Shown here piece after piece: positions 22,701 to 34,757 of a DNA stretch of 64,000 nt. The notes below the pieces were generated by a model. It saw only the letters and a program-made list of their open reading frames with translations, did not search any database and was not told where the DNA came from. The position numbers were made by a program, and so were the translations under genes. Source of the DNA: Ramazzottius varieornatus (lineage: Eukaryota > Tardigrada > Eutardigrada > Parachela > Ramazzottiidae); NCBI GenBank assembly GCA_001949185.1, contig BDGG01000004.1, positions 2,350,278 to 2,414,277 on the forward strand, given 5' to 3'. Position 1 is the stretch's first letter; each line of letters opens with the position of its first letter.

Positions 22701-25700
22701 ATCTAGCTGCTTATAACCCGAGGAACAGCTACGGCCCAAGCGAGACCAGTGGTATGGATGACACGAGCCTTTCGGACATTCCGGAACCGGAAGAACTCGA
22801 CGAAGATCGGGGTTCCACCCTTAAAGCTGGTGAGAAACTCATTCCGTCATTTCACGTGCCGTTTGCTTGACATTTGAATCATATTTTTCTGCAGGAGAAA
22901 ATAGGCAAAGGAATTTTTCCGGAGAGAATGAACAACGTTCGGAGGACCGTTGTACCCAGTTTGCCAAGTTCCTGGATTCTTCGCTGTCATCTTCTACTCC
23001 AGACTCTTTGAAAGATAGGGACAGCCTGAATTCACCGTTGTTCTACCCGTTGGTCGAAATCGATCGACAGAGAGCTCGTAAGTATGGTCTGTCATTTTGA
23101 ATAAGTGGATGTAAGCCACTGTGACTCTCTCAGGGCGTTGTCAGTTATTCCAATCTCATTGCTTTGGCAGCTTCCGCTTCGTCGTGGATCAGCGTCATGG
23201 CTGGTGGGCAGATGCAGGGATGGTCCCCTGACTCGACTTGCGCCCTGTGGTTCCGCGTCTTTGGCGTAATTGGTCCCGTCAACAAAATCAAACAACCCAT
23301 CTCTCACAAGTTCGCCCTGCAGTCTGTCAACCATATCGTCCACCTCTTACATGCTGTAAGGTTTTGCTCCAGAATCGATTACGTATTGTTAAATGAAAAG
23401 TTTAATGTAAGCACGTCCAACCCGATCAAAAATGATCGATATATCTGAGACGGCCATATAACATAATAGCCTATTTACGGGGGAAACCGTAAGATCGATA
23501 CTAGATATGAAATCAGAGTGGGCGATAAAGTTTGTTCCTTGTAGATTCATGAGAAGGAGCGGCACATCAGTAGTGAGCTTTCCATTCCGAAGACAGAGTC
23601 CTTCATTCCGGTGTCTATCGTTGTCCCGCTGTTGTGCGAGGCCACGGATCTACCAGATACTTTCCATGAAAGTCAAGTGCTGGCCTTGCAGATGCTGCTA
23701 GAAATAGCATTTCGCGTGTCTTCGCTGCCAAAGGGTTTCCTTGGTCAGTTGTTCCATGTGGTTCACAAGAGTCTTTTGTCTCAAGACCAGGTAGGAATAC
23801 AGCATCCAAAAAAAAGTTTGCTCGTTCATATCAAATTCTTCAGTGCTCTTTCATGTGTCTCTTCGTCTAAAGGGGCTGATCGAAACAACATTGAACTACG
23901 GTGGGATGCGTTTGTTCCTGGGTGGGCTTCCGTCCGCGTATTTGCTGCTCGAAGATGTTCTGCGCTCGGCGGAGCATCTACTCGGTGTTGAGAATCCGCC
24001 CTTGCAGCTGACAAGTATCCGCATCGTCACCTCGGTTTTGTCTTACCTGAAAACCCTGCCGAAGCATTTCGAGGTCTTTTGCCCAACTGGGAATGCCTTG
24101 CCAGATGTGCAGGTGGTTGTTCGTGAGGAGCTTGAACAGAAGTTCTACGATGTCATCTTTCGCTATACCGAAGCAGAATATCCGCCTCTAATAAGGTGCG
24201 CTTAATCCGTTGTGCCGAGTTGTTCTTTCCCTTTCTCGGGGTGACCATTTTGTTCGTTTCAGAATTTCCGCTTTCTACTGCATCGGCCGGGTTCTCACAC
24301 GCCTGTTGGACAAGGACGAAGATTTTGACTTGCCGATCGCAGAAAAGTTCGTCAGCAGTCTGCTAAGCGCACTTCGCCAACGCGCGGACGAGGGAGCTTC
24401 AGAAGCGACCGACGTCCTCTTCATGCTGAGTATTCACGCCAAAGATTTGCTGCGCCTCAACCGCACGATCGTTATGAGCGTCGTGGAGACGATCTGTGCT
24501 GTTGTGAACCAGATGGCCGGCGATCTTCAGAATGGATCCGAACTGACAAGAACATCTGAAGAGGTAAGTCAGCCAGGGTCGCTTTGTCTCTTTGCGATTT
24601 TGACCTTACATCACTCTTTTTCTTGCAGCTGTTTGTGAAGCTGATGTTTTGCATGTGCGAATGGATGACTTGCACTCCTCATGTAATCTCGGCTTCGGTC
24701 AGCAGACCTGATGACATGTCCGTCCGAGAGCTGATAGAGCAGGTGTGTACAGTATGGAAGGAGATGTCCAAGAGTTCACTCATGGGCATTCCTCTATTCT
24801 TTGTTCTTGTCCACAGGTGCTGCAGAGGGTTGCCTTGCTCAGCGATCCATTGATAAGACTCAACAACGCCGAATTGGCATCGAAGGTGGAAGAAGTGCGG
24901 TCAAAAGGTCGCCGGGGTTTCTCGGATCACCTGATATCTGACCGACGGTACTCGGCTGATGTGGCTACCACGAACAACCATAAAGCAGGTGAGGAAGAGC
25001 AGGTCCTGACAAGAAGAACCACATCCATCTTCGGGCGACCTCCACCGGATGTCCCCAAGGAGAAAGAAAAGCCAGCTGCGCTAGTTCCGGCACTCGTCAT
25101 CAAGTCGCAACCTGTCTTCGAAGCCGATTCACGCTTTCGCACGCTGAAACTCGCGGGAACATACGTGAGGCAGCCTTTGCTTTCAGGTATCAAGTGCCCA
25201 ACATTATGGGATTTGTTGCTGTAGGTCGCCCGACACTTCACCAGCCTTTTGAATGCTCTGCCCGACGCTCCCGCATGGGTTCTCCCGGGAAGTTCGGTGT
25301 CAGAGGGAGACGGCATGGAAGCAAATGATCTGCAGTCCAACGAAAATCTACAGATCTTCACTACATATGACACTGTCATCTCGGTGATTGCTTTGGTAAG
25401 CTGATGTTTTTCGACCTCGCAGATGTATCGTGTCTGTTATCAGTTGCGTATCTATCTTAACAGTCCTTCTTATCTCTTAGAAAACTGGTATGGACGAAGA
25501 AAGGCCGGACCAGCTGTCCACAGTCCCGGGTTCGACGTCCATCTATCCGATGATCCGAATTATAGTCCGCGACTTAGCTGGGAAATACTGCTACGATATC
25601 CAGACCTTGTTCGGGAACGATGACGTCATAGACAGCCTTTATGAAACTCGTAAGCTGGGACTTGCCACTCTTACATTTGTATAATTAAGAATGAGTTCTT

Positions 25701-27435
25701 CTTGCAGAAACCCTTGTTACTGGACGTCCACCTCCTGAATCTCCCGCCTCGTATGACGAAAGAATAAGAAGACGATCTGACTCCTTACATTACAAGTCGC
25801 CTGAAACCGTGCAGGAACCTCTGGACCTCGATGCGCTAAGTTCCGCAGCAGACCCTACACTTGCGGTATGATTGTTCCGACCGTAGTTCGAATTCTGTTG
25901 TTAAATCGAAGGTTTTACTGTACTACACAGATTATGAAGTATGTCGAAAAGACATCGCCAGATCTGGGATTGCTGCGTAATCACCCGATAAATGAGGCTG
26001 GTCCTCCGCCCGCTGGCGTCACTGAGGAGCAAGAAGCGCATGCTGTGGCTCTTCTTCAGGCTCAAGACGATATCATGCATTCCCACGTTGCTGATATGTT
26101 GAGGCTGGAGCAGTAAGTCTACCCATACTTTCTACTCACAACGATCAGTTGGATGTTTCAAAACTGGAAGGCTTTGTACAAACGATTTCTGCTGCAGATT
26201 ATGGGCGACAGCAAGTCAGGCAAAGCCTTATGAAGCACCGCAGTCGCCCTTTTCCTACTGCTCCCGGTTCTTGTCGCAGTTAGGATATAGCGGACAAGCA
26301 AGACGGTACGCTGACTCTCCTTGAAGCTTATTTTCGTCTTCGACTGTTTATTTTGTTCATCGCGGTTCTCTGTGTGTTCCAGGCAGCATGTTCATCTTCT
26401 GAATCGGAGAGGAGAAACATTTCGTGACTTGAAACTTCTCGACAAGCGTCCCAAGTAAGTCCACCGTTTCACCGGCAGTTGCTGTCTGTCTAAGATATAC
26501 AGCAAGAACACGTTCTTTCATCTAGTCGTGAGACGCATAAAATTGCTGTGATATACGTCGGACGAGCCCAAGAAGACAAGTCTTCGGTGATGACCAACGA
26601 CACTGGAAGTGCCGAGTACGAAGCCTTTGTCAGTCGTCTAGGCTGGAAGATCGACGTGGCTTCGCATGGCGGATTCCGCGGTGGATTGCCGCACAACTCC
26701 AAACAGTTCAGCGAAGCCATCTACTACGCCTCGGCCACCGTCGAGATCCTCTTCCACGTAGCGACCTTGATTCCCGCCATCTCGACCGAAGACCACACAG
26801 CCAAGATGCGCCATATTGGCAATGACGAGGTGCACATTGTCTGGTCCGACCACAGCGAGCCATACGACCGCTCCATCCTCAAGACAAAGTTCGCCGACGT
26901 GATCATCTGTATATACCCCACAGTCGTTCCAGCTCTCTACCGTGTACAGATTCTCCAGAAAGCCGACATTCCTCCCTTTGGACCACTTTACGACGGGGCC
27001 GTCGTGGAAGAAAGTAGCTTGGCTGACCTAGTTCGCAGTACTGCACTGTACGCTGGCCGTGCTTGCAGACACAAGCTGGAAGGCTACCAGTACTTCTTCC
27101 AAGAACGGGCTGATTACATGCGTTCTCTGATTCAGAGTCATTCTTTAGAAAGCACGACGACTTATGAATCTTTTCTAACAGCGCTGATGTCTCCTCAGTT
27201 ACCAAAGAACTCTGTGCCTTCTGTCCCACCACCGGATGTCGGCTTGGTACTTCGACCATCGTGGAGGGACTCGCAGCGAAGACACAATGAACGGGCCAGG
27301 CAGGTACTGCTGCAGCGTCGCACTCAGGGACCGCAGAATCAAGAGACGCCTGCCAAGGCTCTACAGCCCAACTTTGGAGCCAGGTATTCGTACCCGCTGC
27401 AACTGGGAGCGAACCCGGCGGCCACTGATGTTTGA
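19702..27435 (+). CDS. RALGAPA1: Ral GTPase-activating protein catalytic subunit alpha
   Basis: Exons: 19702-19804, 19890-20000, 20158-20268, 20347-20390, 20447-20713, 20795-20924, 21013-21160, 21246-21492, 21597-21668, 21750-21968, 22039-22224, 22292-22414, 22508-22829, 22895-23077, 23171-23355, 23545-23790, 23873-24195, 24263-24563, 24629-24742, 24817-25164, 25225-25395, 25481-25649, 25708-25865, 25931-26112, 26198-26305, 26383-26454, 26526-27435; 1850 aa (human about 2036). Cytosolic GAP that, with the beta subunit, switches off RalA/RalB; related to tuberin. The N-terminus (MFSKKHSDLQKSLVKLSDNK) matches the alpha-subunit family. The middle is alpha-solenoid-like with Ser-rich linkers. The C-terminal Rap/Ran-GAP domain begins HKIAVIYVGRAQEDKSSVM and contains the catalytic asparagine loop RHIGNDEVHIVWSDH, then FFGPLYDGA-type text (PPFGPLYDGAVVEESS). 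All 27 exons keep phase; no break is seen. The donor at 25165 (GTGAGG) was preferred over a later GTATCA on phase grounds. Confidence 0.95.
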
Positions 27436-28126
27436 TGACTTGTTGAAATAATGAAATGATATCTTTCTGATCTTTCTCTACTTCTTTCCATTTCCTCCTG
27501 ATGGGCTTTTCCGTCCAGCCTTGCTGTGACCCTTTTAGTTTTAGCTTGTATAGGCCTTCTTGTCATTATTCTTATAGCGGAATGGGAGACTTCCGATTTA
27601 GCTCAACTTCCGGTGTGACTTATTACTGATAAAAGCAACGTCTGAAGCGTAGACGAAAGCGCTGGGGACGCAGTCGCTGGGATGTTCTTCTTTCTCGTGT
27701 GCGTGAACCGTGACGAAACTGACACTCATGTTTGAGCAGTGAAGATTCTAAATTTAACTTCGCTCTTGAAGAGTGACGAGATTTTACAGTAGCAGCAAGG
27801 GTGCGGCATGTTTTCGTGGTACAGCAATATTTTATGCAAACATGCCATATCAAACCCGGTTTTGCCCCACCGTGGCATCTTGCGAGCGCAGTAGAATCTC
27901 AGAGGTTTTACTGAGCGTCCCATACCGTTTTTTTGCGTGATTGATACACTTCTGATCCACGGGTGAGAAAATCGCTGATATTCGTACTGCATGGGCAGTT
28001 CGCCGCAGTTGTAGACATAAGGTATTGAATTGTTCGATAATGACGCCAAACAATGTGAATGATTCTACTGTATTTTGTAGGACGTGCTGATGGTCGTCTT
28101 TCGATCCCTACTGCATCCGCTTGGAT
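27436..28126. other. Spacer between RALGAPA and the KLHL gene
   Basis: The two genes lie in the same orientation. The spacer should contain the RALGAPA 3' UTR and the KLHL promoter. Short open frames on the minus strand (27726-28049) have no support. Confidence 0.45.
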
Positions 28127-30719
28127 ATGGAGCAACTCGCCCTGCTGTCGGTGCCGAACAAGGTTCCGAGCAGCCGACGATCATCTCTCAGTGTTCGGCG
28201 GAAGTCGTCTCTTTGTCCAGAGATCAGTCTGCTGGGGTCGAGTCACTACTCTCACGTGGAGATTATCAGCTGCAACACTTTCGACTCGGATATACACGTT
28301 GAGATCTGCCAGCTCTTCGCAACACTAAATACCTTGTGGGAATCGGAAGATCCATGTGATGTGGCCATCGTCGTGGGCCAGACTACAGTCGACGCACATA
28401 AGAAAGTTCTTTCACACTTCAGGTTTGCAAATATCCCACCGGGAGGCTGATCAAATTTCTACATATAACTGTGATTTTCCTGATGACATACTGTATGTCT
28501 GTGTTTATTATATAATTATAGTCCATACTTCCGGGCCATGTTCGAAGCGAGAATGGCGGAGAGCCAGCAGGACATTATCGAGCTCCATGACGTGGACGCC
28601 ACTGCTGTGGAGGATGTCATCGGCTTTGCTTACAGCGGGAAGTTGACTCTTCGCCAGGACAACGTCCAGCAGATTACGGAAACCGGTTCCATGTTCCAAT
28701 TGGGCCTTATTCTAATAGAATGTTGCCGATACTTGAGGAACGAGCTGGACCCTGCAAACTGTCTGGGGATCGCGCAGTTTGCCGACACCTACAACCTCGC
28801 AACAATGGACCTGCCGAATTTGGCCCGAAACTTTGCGCGTGTTCACTTCAGTGAACTGACGCACTGCGAAGAATTCCTAGAGTTGGACACCACTCAACTT
28901 GTGGATCTTCTTTCTTCCCCCTATCTGTCCTGTGATAACGAAGAACAGGTGTACGAGGTTGGGAAACTCCAGACTAACGCCTATTGATCCGTTTTTAGTT
29001 GATCACTTCCCTTTTTGTAGTTTAGATGTGCGTGAACTGGCTCCTGTACGAGCCCGCGGACAGGGTACTGCATGTCCCGGAAGTACTGGACAAAGTCCAC
29101 TTATGCCTAATGAAACTGGAGTATCTCAGTGCTCTGACAGAGTCTGTGGAACCACATGCGTCACCGTTCAAGGAGATCAGGTCGTACCTGTTGGATCAGC
29201 TTGATCGATGGCCCGGGAACTGTCCTTGCAATAACGGACCTCTCAAATATTGCCATCGAAGGCGGCACCTCCAGGAGAACTTGTGTATACTAGGTATACC
29301 CAGCCTATTCACCATTTCTGCACAAATTTATGCATATCGTAATGTTGGTTCCATTTTCACAGGTGGTCTCACGCCGACCGGTTCGCGGGAGTTGGAAATG
29401 GATAAGTACAATCCAGCGACGAGGGAGTGGACAGAGTTTGACAAAATGCTCGGAAGAAAGACTGGCGTAGGCGCTGCGGAAATGGACGATTTTCTTTACG
29501 TCGCCGGTGGATCTGATCCGAAAATTGTCTACAGGACCGTCCAAAAGCAAGTGAACATTTTTAACATATCGGAAGTTGAAAGGGCCAGAAAAGTTCAGCC
29601 AGTGACATCTCTTGGTTTGTTTGTAGGTATAGTCCACGGCCCGAGGTGCCTGTGTGGTTAACGGATGTTGCGTCGATGATAAGCTCACGAGCTTACTTCT
29701 GTCTAGTCAAAGCCATAAACGGGTTCCTGTACGCCATCGGAGGATGGGTAAGGAGCCACAGCCACTACTGAATTGGATCAGCCACATTATCTAGCATTTT
29801 GTGTCTTAATTCTTCGATAGCTCGTTTGATTGCCTCTCTTTGTAGAACAACGATGGTGAATGTTTGAAATCAGTGGAACGCTATGATCCTATCCGCAATA
29901 GATGGAGTTCGACTACACCCATGAGTTCGAAGCGCAGTGGAGCGGGTTGTGCTGCAATGATGGATCATATTTATGTCTGTGGTGGAAATGATGGTGAGCA
30001 TAAATAAGATTTTCAATCACTGGGATCAGAGACTCGCTTGTCTCGGGTCCTTCCGAAGATCGCGGAACCCATGAACTGGCCGTTTATGCGGCTATAGGTT
30101 TCACCCCTCAATGTTTTACAAAGCGATTATTAGATGTTGTATGACCAGTTCGTGTAGAATACGCTTTGTAGGAATATTCACGTTGAACTCTGTGGAACGG
30201 CTTAACCTGGATTCACACGTTTGGGAACCCGTTCCGCCCATGCAAGAAAAGCGTTGCGATTTGGGTTGCGCTGTTCTGAACAATTTCCTCTATGCCGTGG
30301 GAGGCAGGTAAGAACGACGGTTGATACTATCCCGTTCTCAGATCACTCAGAGAGAAGGATATCAGAATTTCAACCATTGAGTTTTGCCGCAGTAAACAAG
30401 ACCACGCTTCCTGCGAAAGACTCAACATCCGAAGTCAAGTATGGGAAGTTATCTCGCCAATGACTTCTTTGGTAAGCACAAATTGCCACCAAACAACAAG
30501 GCGCTCTTTCCTCGTGCAAAATTAACATATCTTCAGCGTCCGCATGGGTCCATCGGAGCCAAGTTCATCAAGAACATTTTGTACGTGGTCGGAGGTTCGG
30601 ACAGAAATGTTCCGAACGAGCTCGAAGCGTACAACCCGGAAACCGACAGCTGGACGCCTCAGCCATCAATGAAAAACCCAAGTCGGATACAGGGTGGCTA
30701 TGTAGTCCTTACACTGTGA
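28127..30719 (+). CDS. BTB-BACK-kelch (KLHL) protein, Cullin-3 adaptor type
   Basis: Exons: 28127-28422, 28522-28957, 29026-29293, 29363-29546, 29627-29747, 29846-29993, 30172-30307, 30393-30471, 30537-30719; 616 aa, the usual KLHL size. These proteins recruit substrates to Cullin-3 ubiquitin ligases (family knowledge). An N-terminal Ser/Arg segment is followed by a BTB domain ([38 protein letters not shown]), then BACK ([37 protein letters not shown]), then six kelch repeats ending in the glycine pairs VAGG, AIGG, VCGG, AVGG, VVGG plus a last half-repeat. Intron 4 starts with GC (GCAAGT) rather than GT: only that junction restores the second repeat as [14 protein letters not shown]. The start ATG at 28127 is the first in frame, but an upstream exon cannot be excluded. 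I cannot assign one KLHL orthologue. Confidence 0.92.
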
Positions 30720-30818
30720 TCGTGAGTCCCTTAATCCCGACAAGCGGTTAGCCCTGTCGTCGGCGACATCAATGTCTTCACAGTTACTTTAGGGATCGCT
30801 GGCTTTCTCAAACCGCAG

Positions 30819-30851
30819 TGACGTACAAGGCAGTGACGTCAATGTACGTCA
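30819..30851. promoter_or_regulatory. Cluster of three CRE-like sites
   Basis: TGACGTACA, TGACGTCA and TGTACGTCA follow each other within 33 nt. The outer two are exact inverted copies around a full palindromic CRE. This is the consensus of CREB/ATF bZIP factors; binding is not shown. It lies 100 nt after the KLHL stop codon. Confidence 0.4.
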
Positions 30852-32210
30852 TGATGGAAGAGCCGTGGATGTAAAACTGGATTCTGTGCTCGAGCTTCTA
30901 CTGTGGCCAGCCTGATATTGTTGGTGCATTTTTTATGTATTATGAAGACATTCAAGTGTGCTAAAAAATGTCTAGATGTCTCGTCTAAGTGCCATCGTTC
31001 CCCAAACAAATCACAGACGCTAACGTCTAACGTTATTGTAGGCGAGTGAATTGTGGGCGTATAACCACATAGGCGCTATTGTGATGGACACCAAGTGAGC
31101 GATTAAACTGCCCACTGCTGTCATCACCTATTCTTTTCACTATTCCACGCTCTGACTTGATTCTTTAATCCCGAACACCACTCCGATTTTCCATTCATCT
31201 TCCGTGCATCCATTGTCAGGTGAAGCATAACTGTGCCCTGTACAAAACCCCAGCAGGATTTGTCCTGACATGAATTTTCTCAAGTGATCACCTCGGGGAC
31301 TTTCTCTCTGAAACAATCTTTCTCGACGATCAGGGTGGGCCCAAAAATGATTAGGGTTACGAAGATTCGGCAAATGCGACATGGCAAATGATTCGGACCA
31401 GATCATTTTCTCAAAAACACGCACGCTTTCAGGCTTGACAAGGAAGAGGTTCGCCACCTGAGATAACAACCTGGTTTAGTTGATTTTTCCCCATCCCAAA
31501 CTATGTTTTCAAACCACTTTTTTCTTCAGATTGATAGTTGCCCGTCTTATCTTGGTTAAGAACTATGAATTCTTGTGGAAAATCGGCCGTAGCTGAAGTA
31601 TTCATTATAACAGGCAGGCCGCGCATGACACCGAGTTATTGAATTTTAGAGCTTGATGAAGAACTGATCTACAGCAGTGAACTCAGAACCGCTGGCGACC
31701 GGTGCGGGGCGCGTGTCAATTTGAAAAATAACTGTTATTGTAACTGACAGTAATTGGCGCGAGATACTTGTCGATTCAGGTAACATCTAATTACGCATCC
31801 CGGAAGAAACGGCTGCGGCTTGTTACCTTTCATTGCTCCGGCTCCCCTTTCCCTCGACAAATTTTACTCGCTGTCCTAATTAGCCTAGGTAGGAAGGAAC
31901 TAGAGAGGAAGTAGATGATGAGCCCTGAATGGAAATCAATGTGACATCAAAACCCAAATTTTTTGCATGAATGATTAGGGGAAGCTCCTGGGCACGGATC
32001 GTGTCAGAGAGTGAAGAGGAAGTTGCTGTCCTGTTTTAATTAGGTGCTTTGTGCTTATCGTGACGGTACGCTCTCCTATGTTTGTGGATGTCTGAAGGCA
32101 TACAGTGGAATAAATTGAGGTATTCAAAATCTGTTCCAAAGTTTTTCCTCTAGTCCGAACGAGAAAAACGATGAAAGGCCGACAAACTAAACGTACAAGA
32201 TCTTTCTGCT

Positions 32211-32268
32211 GAATGGCGCATATCGTTCTGTTGTGTGGCGCCAACAGAAGGGAAATGTGCGCCACTTC
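32211..32268. repeat. Hairpin repeat family, copy upstream of Vsx (a)
   Basis: GAATGGCGCA pairs with TGTGCGCCACTTC. An internal GTGGCGCCAAC lies in the loop, so the loop differs from the other copies. Confidence 0.6.
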
Positions 32269-32962
32269 ACGTAATGATGTACATTCCGTCTACCCACGTC
32301 CCAAATATTTTCAGCAGATCAAATAGGCGTTCTCAATTGAAGACACTCTTTGGACTACCCAATTTGATCTTTCGAGAAATATTCATGGTGAAAACAGATG
32401 GAGTGACATCGAAGTAGGGTCGCCACGTTCGTCATGTGTCTTGAAGGTTGGACAAACGTTTCTTAGAAAATAAGGCTGTCGATGGAAAATTAATCAAGTA
32501 AATTACCTGTTATCTGACGAATAGTGACGATGGTGAATGGCGGTAACTGGCTTCATTTTCACCAGCTAAGATGCGGACGCATTGATAAGTGGCAATTCAA
32601 CTAATGGATTGCTTTTCATACATTCTTGATTGAGTTGTCGGTCAATTAGCCGGTTAGAAAATTTGCCAAATTCTGTTTCTGGACCATTCAACGGGGGGAA
32701 TTTTTCTCCATCAGCTTGATCGGATGGTCACGTTCAGTGCGCAATTTACGTAAGTGCCAACAACGCCTTCGTGACAAATTGACTGTAGCATTCCCGCTAG
32801 AGACTGCTCCCTCGGCCATTTCCCTTGGCGTCTTCTAAATAAAGTTGATCATCGGTCCTTAATGGCAATCAGCATACCAAAACTGTAACTACATCGAATT
32901 AAAAACTTAATATGAATCACACTTGGGAGCTGGGCAAACGAAACGTGCAAAATTGTTGTGTC

Positions 32963-33006
32963 GAGTGGCGCACGTTTTCATTGTGGGCTAGAAGAATGCG
33001 CCACTC
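32963..33006. repeat. Hairpin repeat family, copy upstream of Vsx (b)
   Basis: GAGTGGCGCA is an exact complement of TGCGCCACTC across a 24-nt loop (TTTTCATTGTGGGCTAGAAG), which resembles the loop of the cubilin copy. The left flank (GGAGCTGGGCAAACGAA) matches the flank of the SCAF intron 5 copy (GGAGCTGAGCAAACGAA). Confidence 0.8.
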
Positions 33007-34757
33007 AAACAACGGTCTTGTGCGGTCAATTTTCCCTGTTTCTTCGGCGACGGAGTTCGCAGGTGTCCATCTGATCCATCATGTAAGTCGTATACTTTTC
33101 AATATCGTTTGAAACAGCAGTGTTCATGGGTGCGGTATGGTCCGACGAACAGAACCACGCCCTTCGTCGCTAACCAGCGTGCTTGCAAAAGGTCTTTCGG
33201 GTTCGCAGTGGTAGATTATCTGTATGGATAAAAGATTTTCTTTTTGGATTGTATGGGTGAGAACTTCTTCAGGAAGATGTTCAGATTCCGAGATGGAGGC
33301 TAGTTATTTTAATTTGTCTTTTGTACAGCACTTCTGCAGCGCAGCCAGATGCATTGATTTGGCTCCTTTTGTGTGCCTCAGAGGTTATGACGAATCTCTG
33401 GTTTCCTGATCTTTGAATAGGAAGAGGATTGATAATTATAATTGCACGAGGGGGCAATAATAATAACACAAACAGTATGTGGCCGGCTATTACCACGCCT
33501 GGTTCCTCAGTTCCTTTACAAATGCAGCCAGAAGACTGAAAGGAAGGTTTATTCAGGAAGATCGTCTTGGTCAGGCACACGATAGTCTTCAAGTGGCAAA
33601 ATTGTATGTAGCTGCTGATAATTATCTGCTCTATGGATAAATCGTTACTTACTTGAGCTGAACAAGCCCATTATTAACTGACATTCTTTTCTGATTGATC
33701 AAAGACGCAGTTAGCACCTCGGTCCATTCATTACTAATTGTCCGATTACGCTTAGACAAATCTGACCCGGTGGTCGCGCGTGCGACTGCGTACCATAGTG
33801 TCTCAATGCGCTGTCTTCAATCATACACAACTAACGCAACCGAGCGTGAAAAAATATTAACCTTAGGTTGGCGGATATCTCGGCCATAGAACTGCTCAAT
33901 TTAATGCTTGATACCTTTTCGCCTCTTTCACATCCGAAAAATGCACAGAATTGTTAATGGTGTAGTTGTTTAGAATATAATTTATCACTTCGGAGCACGA
34001 CTGAAAGTACGACCTAGCTTAGTATCCAGAGAGCATCCGCCACCTCAATATAGAGAAGAAAAGGACTTCGCGGCAAGCCGGACTTGATTTTCGACGTGAG
34101 TTCGCTACTTGGGTTCCTCGTTAAAAAAAGGGGCGTCTGAAGACGAAAGCGTAATGAAAGTTGCACCAGTTATAATTGCAACTGCGGCAGGCAGAAGAGC
34201 TTTCCATCTGGCTGGGCCGAACTGTGCATGCTCTTGGTCTGTAGTTCCGTGATCGTACGCTTTGTCATTACCGGTGGAGAAAAGACGTGACTGTAGGCTT
34301 CAGCCATTGCTTCCACCATTGCTTCAACTAGCTGTATATGATGGACATCTCGTACTGCTGATTAGGTGGTGCACACTGGTATGATGTGTAATTGGAAATA
34401 CTGTAGTGGCAATTGCGAGAAACTGTGCGGAAGAATTGAAAATGTACAGTACATGGTGGAGATCTGCCAATGAGAATGTAAAGTTCACTGTAAGTGAGTT
34501 GCTGCTGGTATCGTTTGTCGCGTCAAAGCACTCCCAATAACTAATCAATTGCCTGCGAACAGCCAATACGCCTTATTGGTCCTTCGCACTTGGAAACCCA
34601 TGCAGGATGTGTACCTCAGTACGATTGGCTTTGCAATGATCAGCCTAAGCTCTGGCAAGAACGCTAATCATTCATGATCCTTTCATCGTTCCAGACCTTG
34701 TTCCTCTTTTGACCAAGAAGTTTTTGTTGCATTCCTTTACTCAACTAAACTTTCAAT

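Larger units (their letters stand above)
30720..34757. other. 4-kb non-coding interval upstream of Vsx
   Basis: The largest gene-free stretch in the window. It holds a CRE-like cluster (30819-30851), two hairpin repeats (32211-32268, 32963-33006) and several AT-rich blocks. A 109-codon minus-strand frame at 31140-31469 has no family match. Its size and position before a developmental homeobox gene suggest cis-regulatory content, which is inference. Confidence 0.5.

Noticed and set aside
19702-27435. Initial reading as the Ral-GAP beta subunit
   Set aside because: The N-terminus (MFSKKHSDLQKS) and the HIGNDEVHIVW catalytic loop fit the alpha subunit; the beta subunit has a different start and a degenerate GAP domain.
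31140-31469. 109-codon minus-strand frame in the Vsx upstream interval
   Set aside because: No recognisable family, no splice partner and no start context; kept only as a note in the spacer entry.
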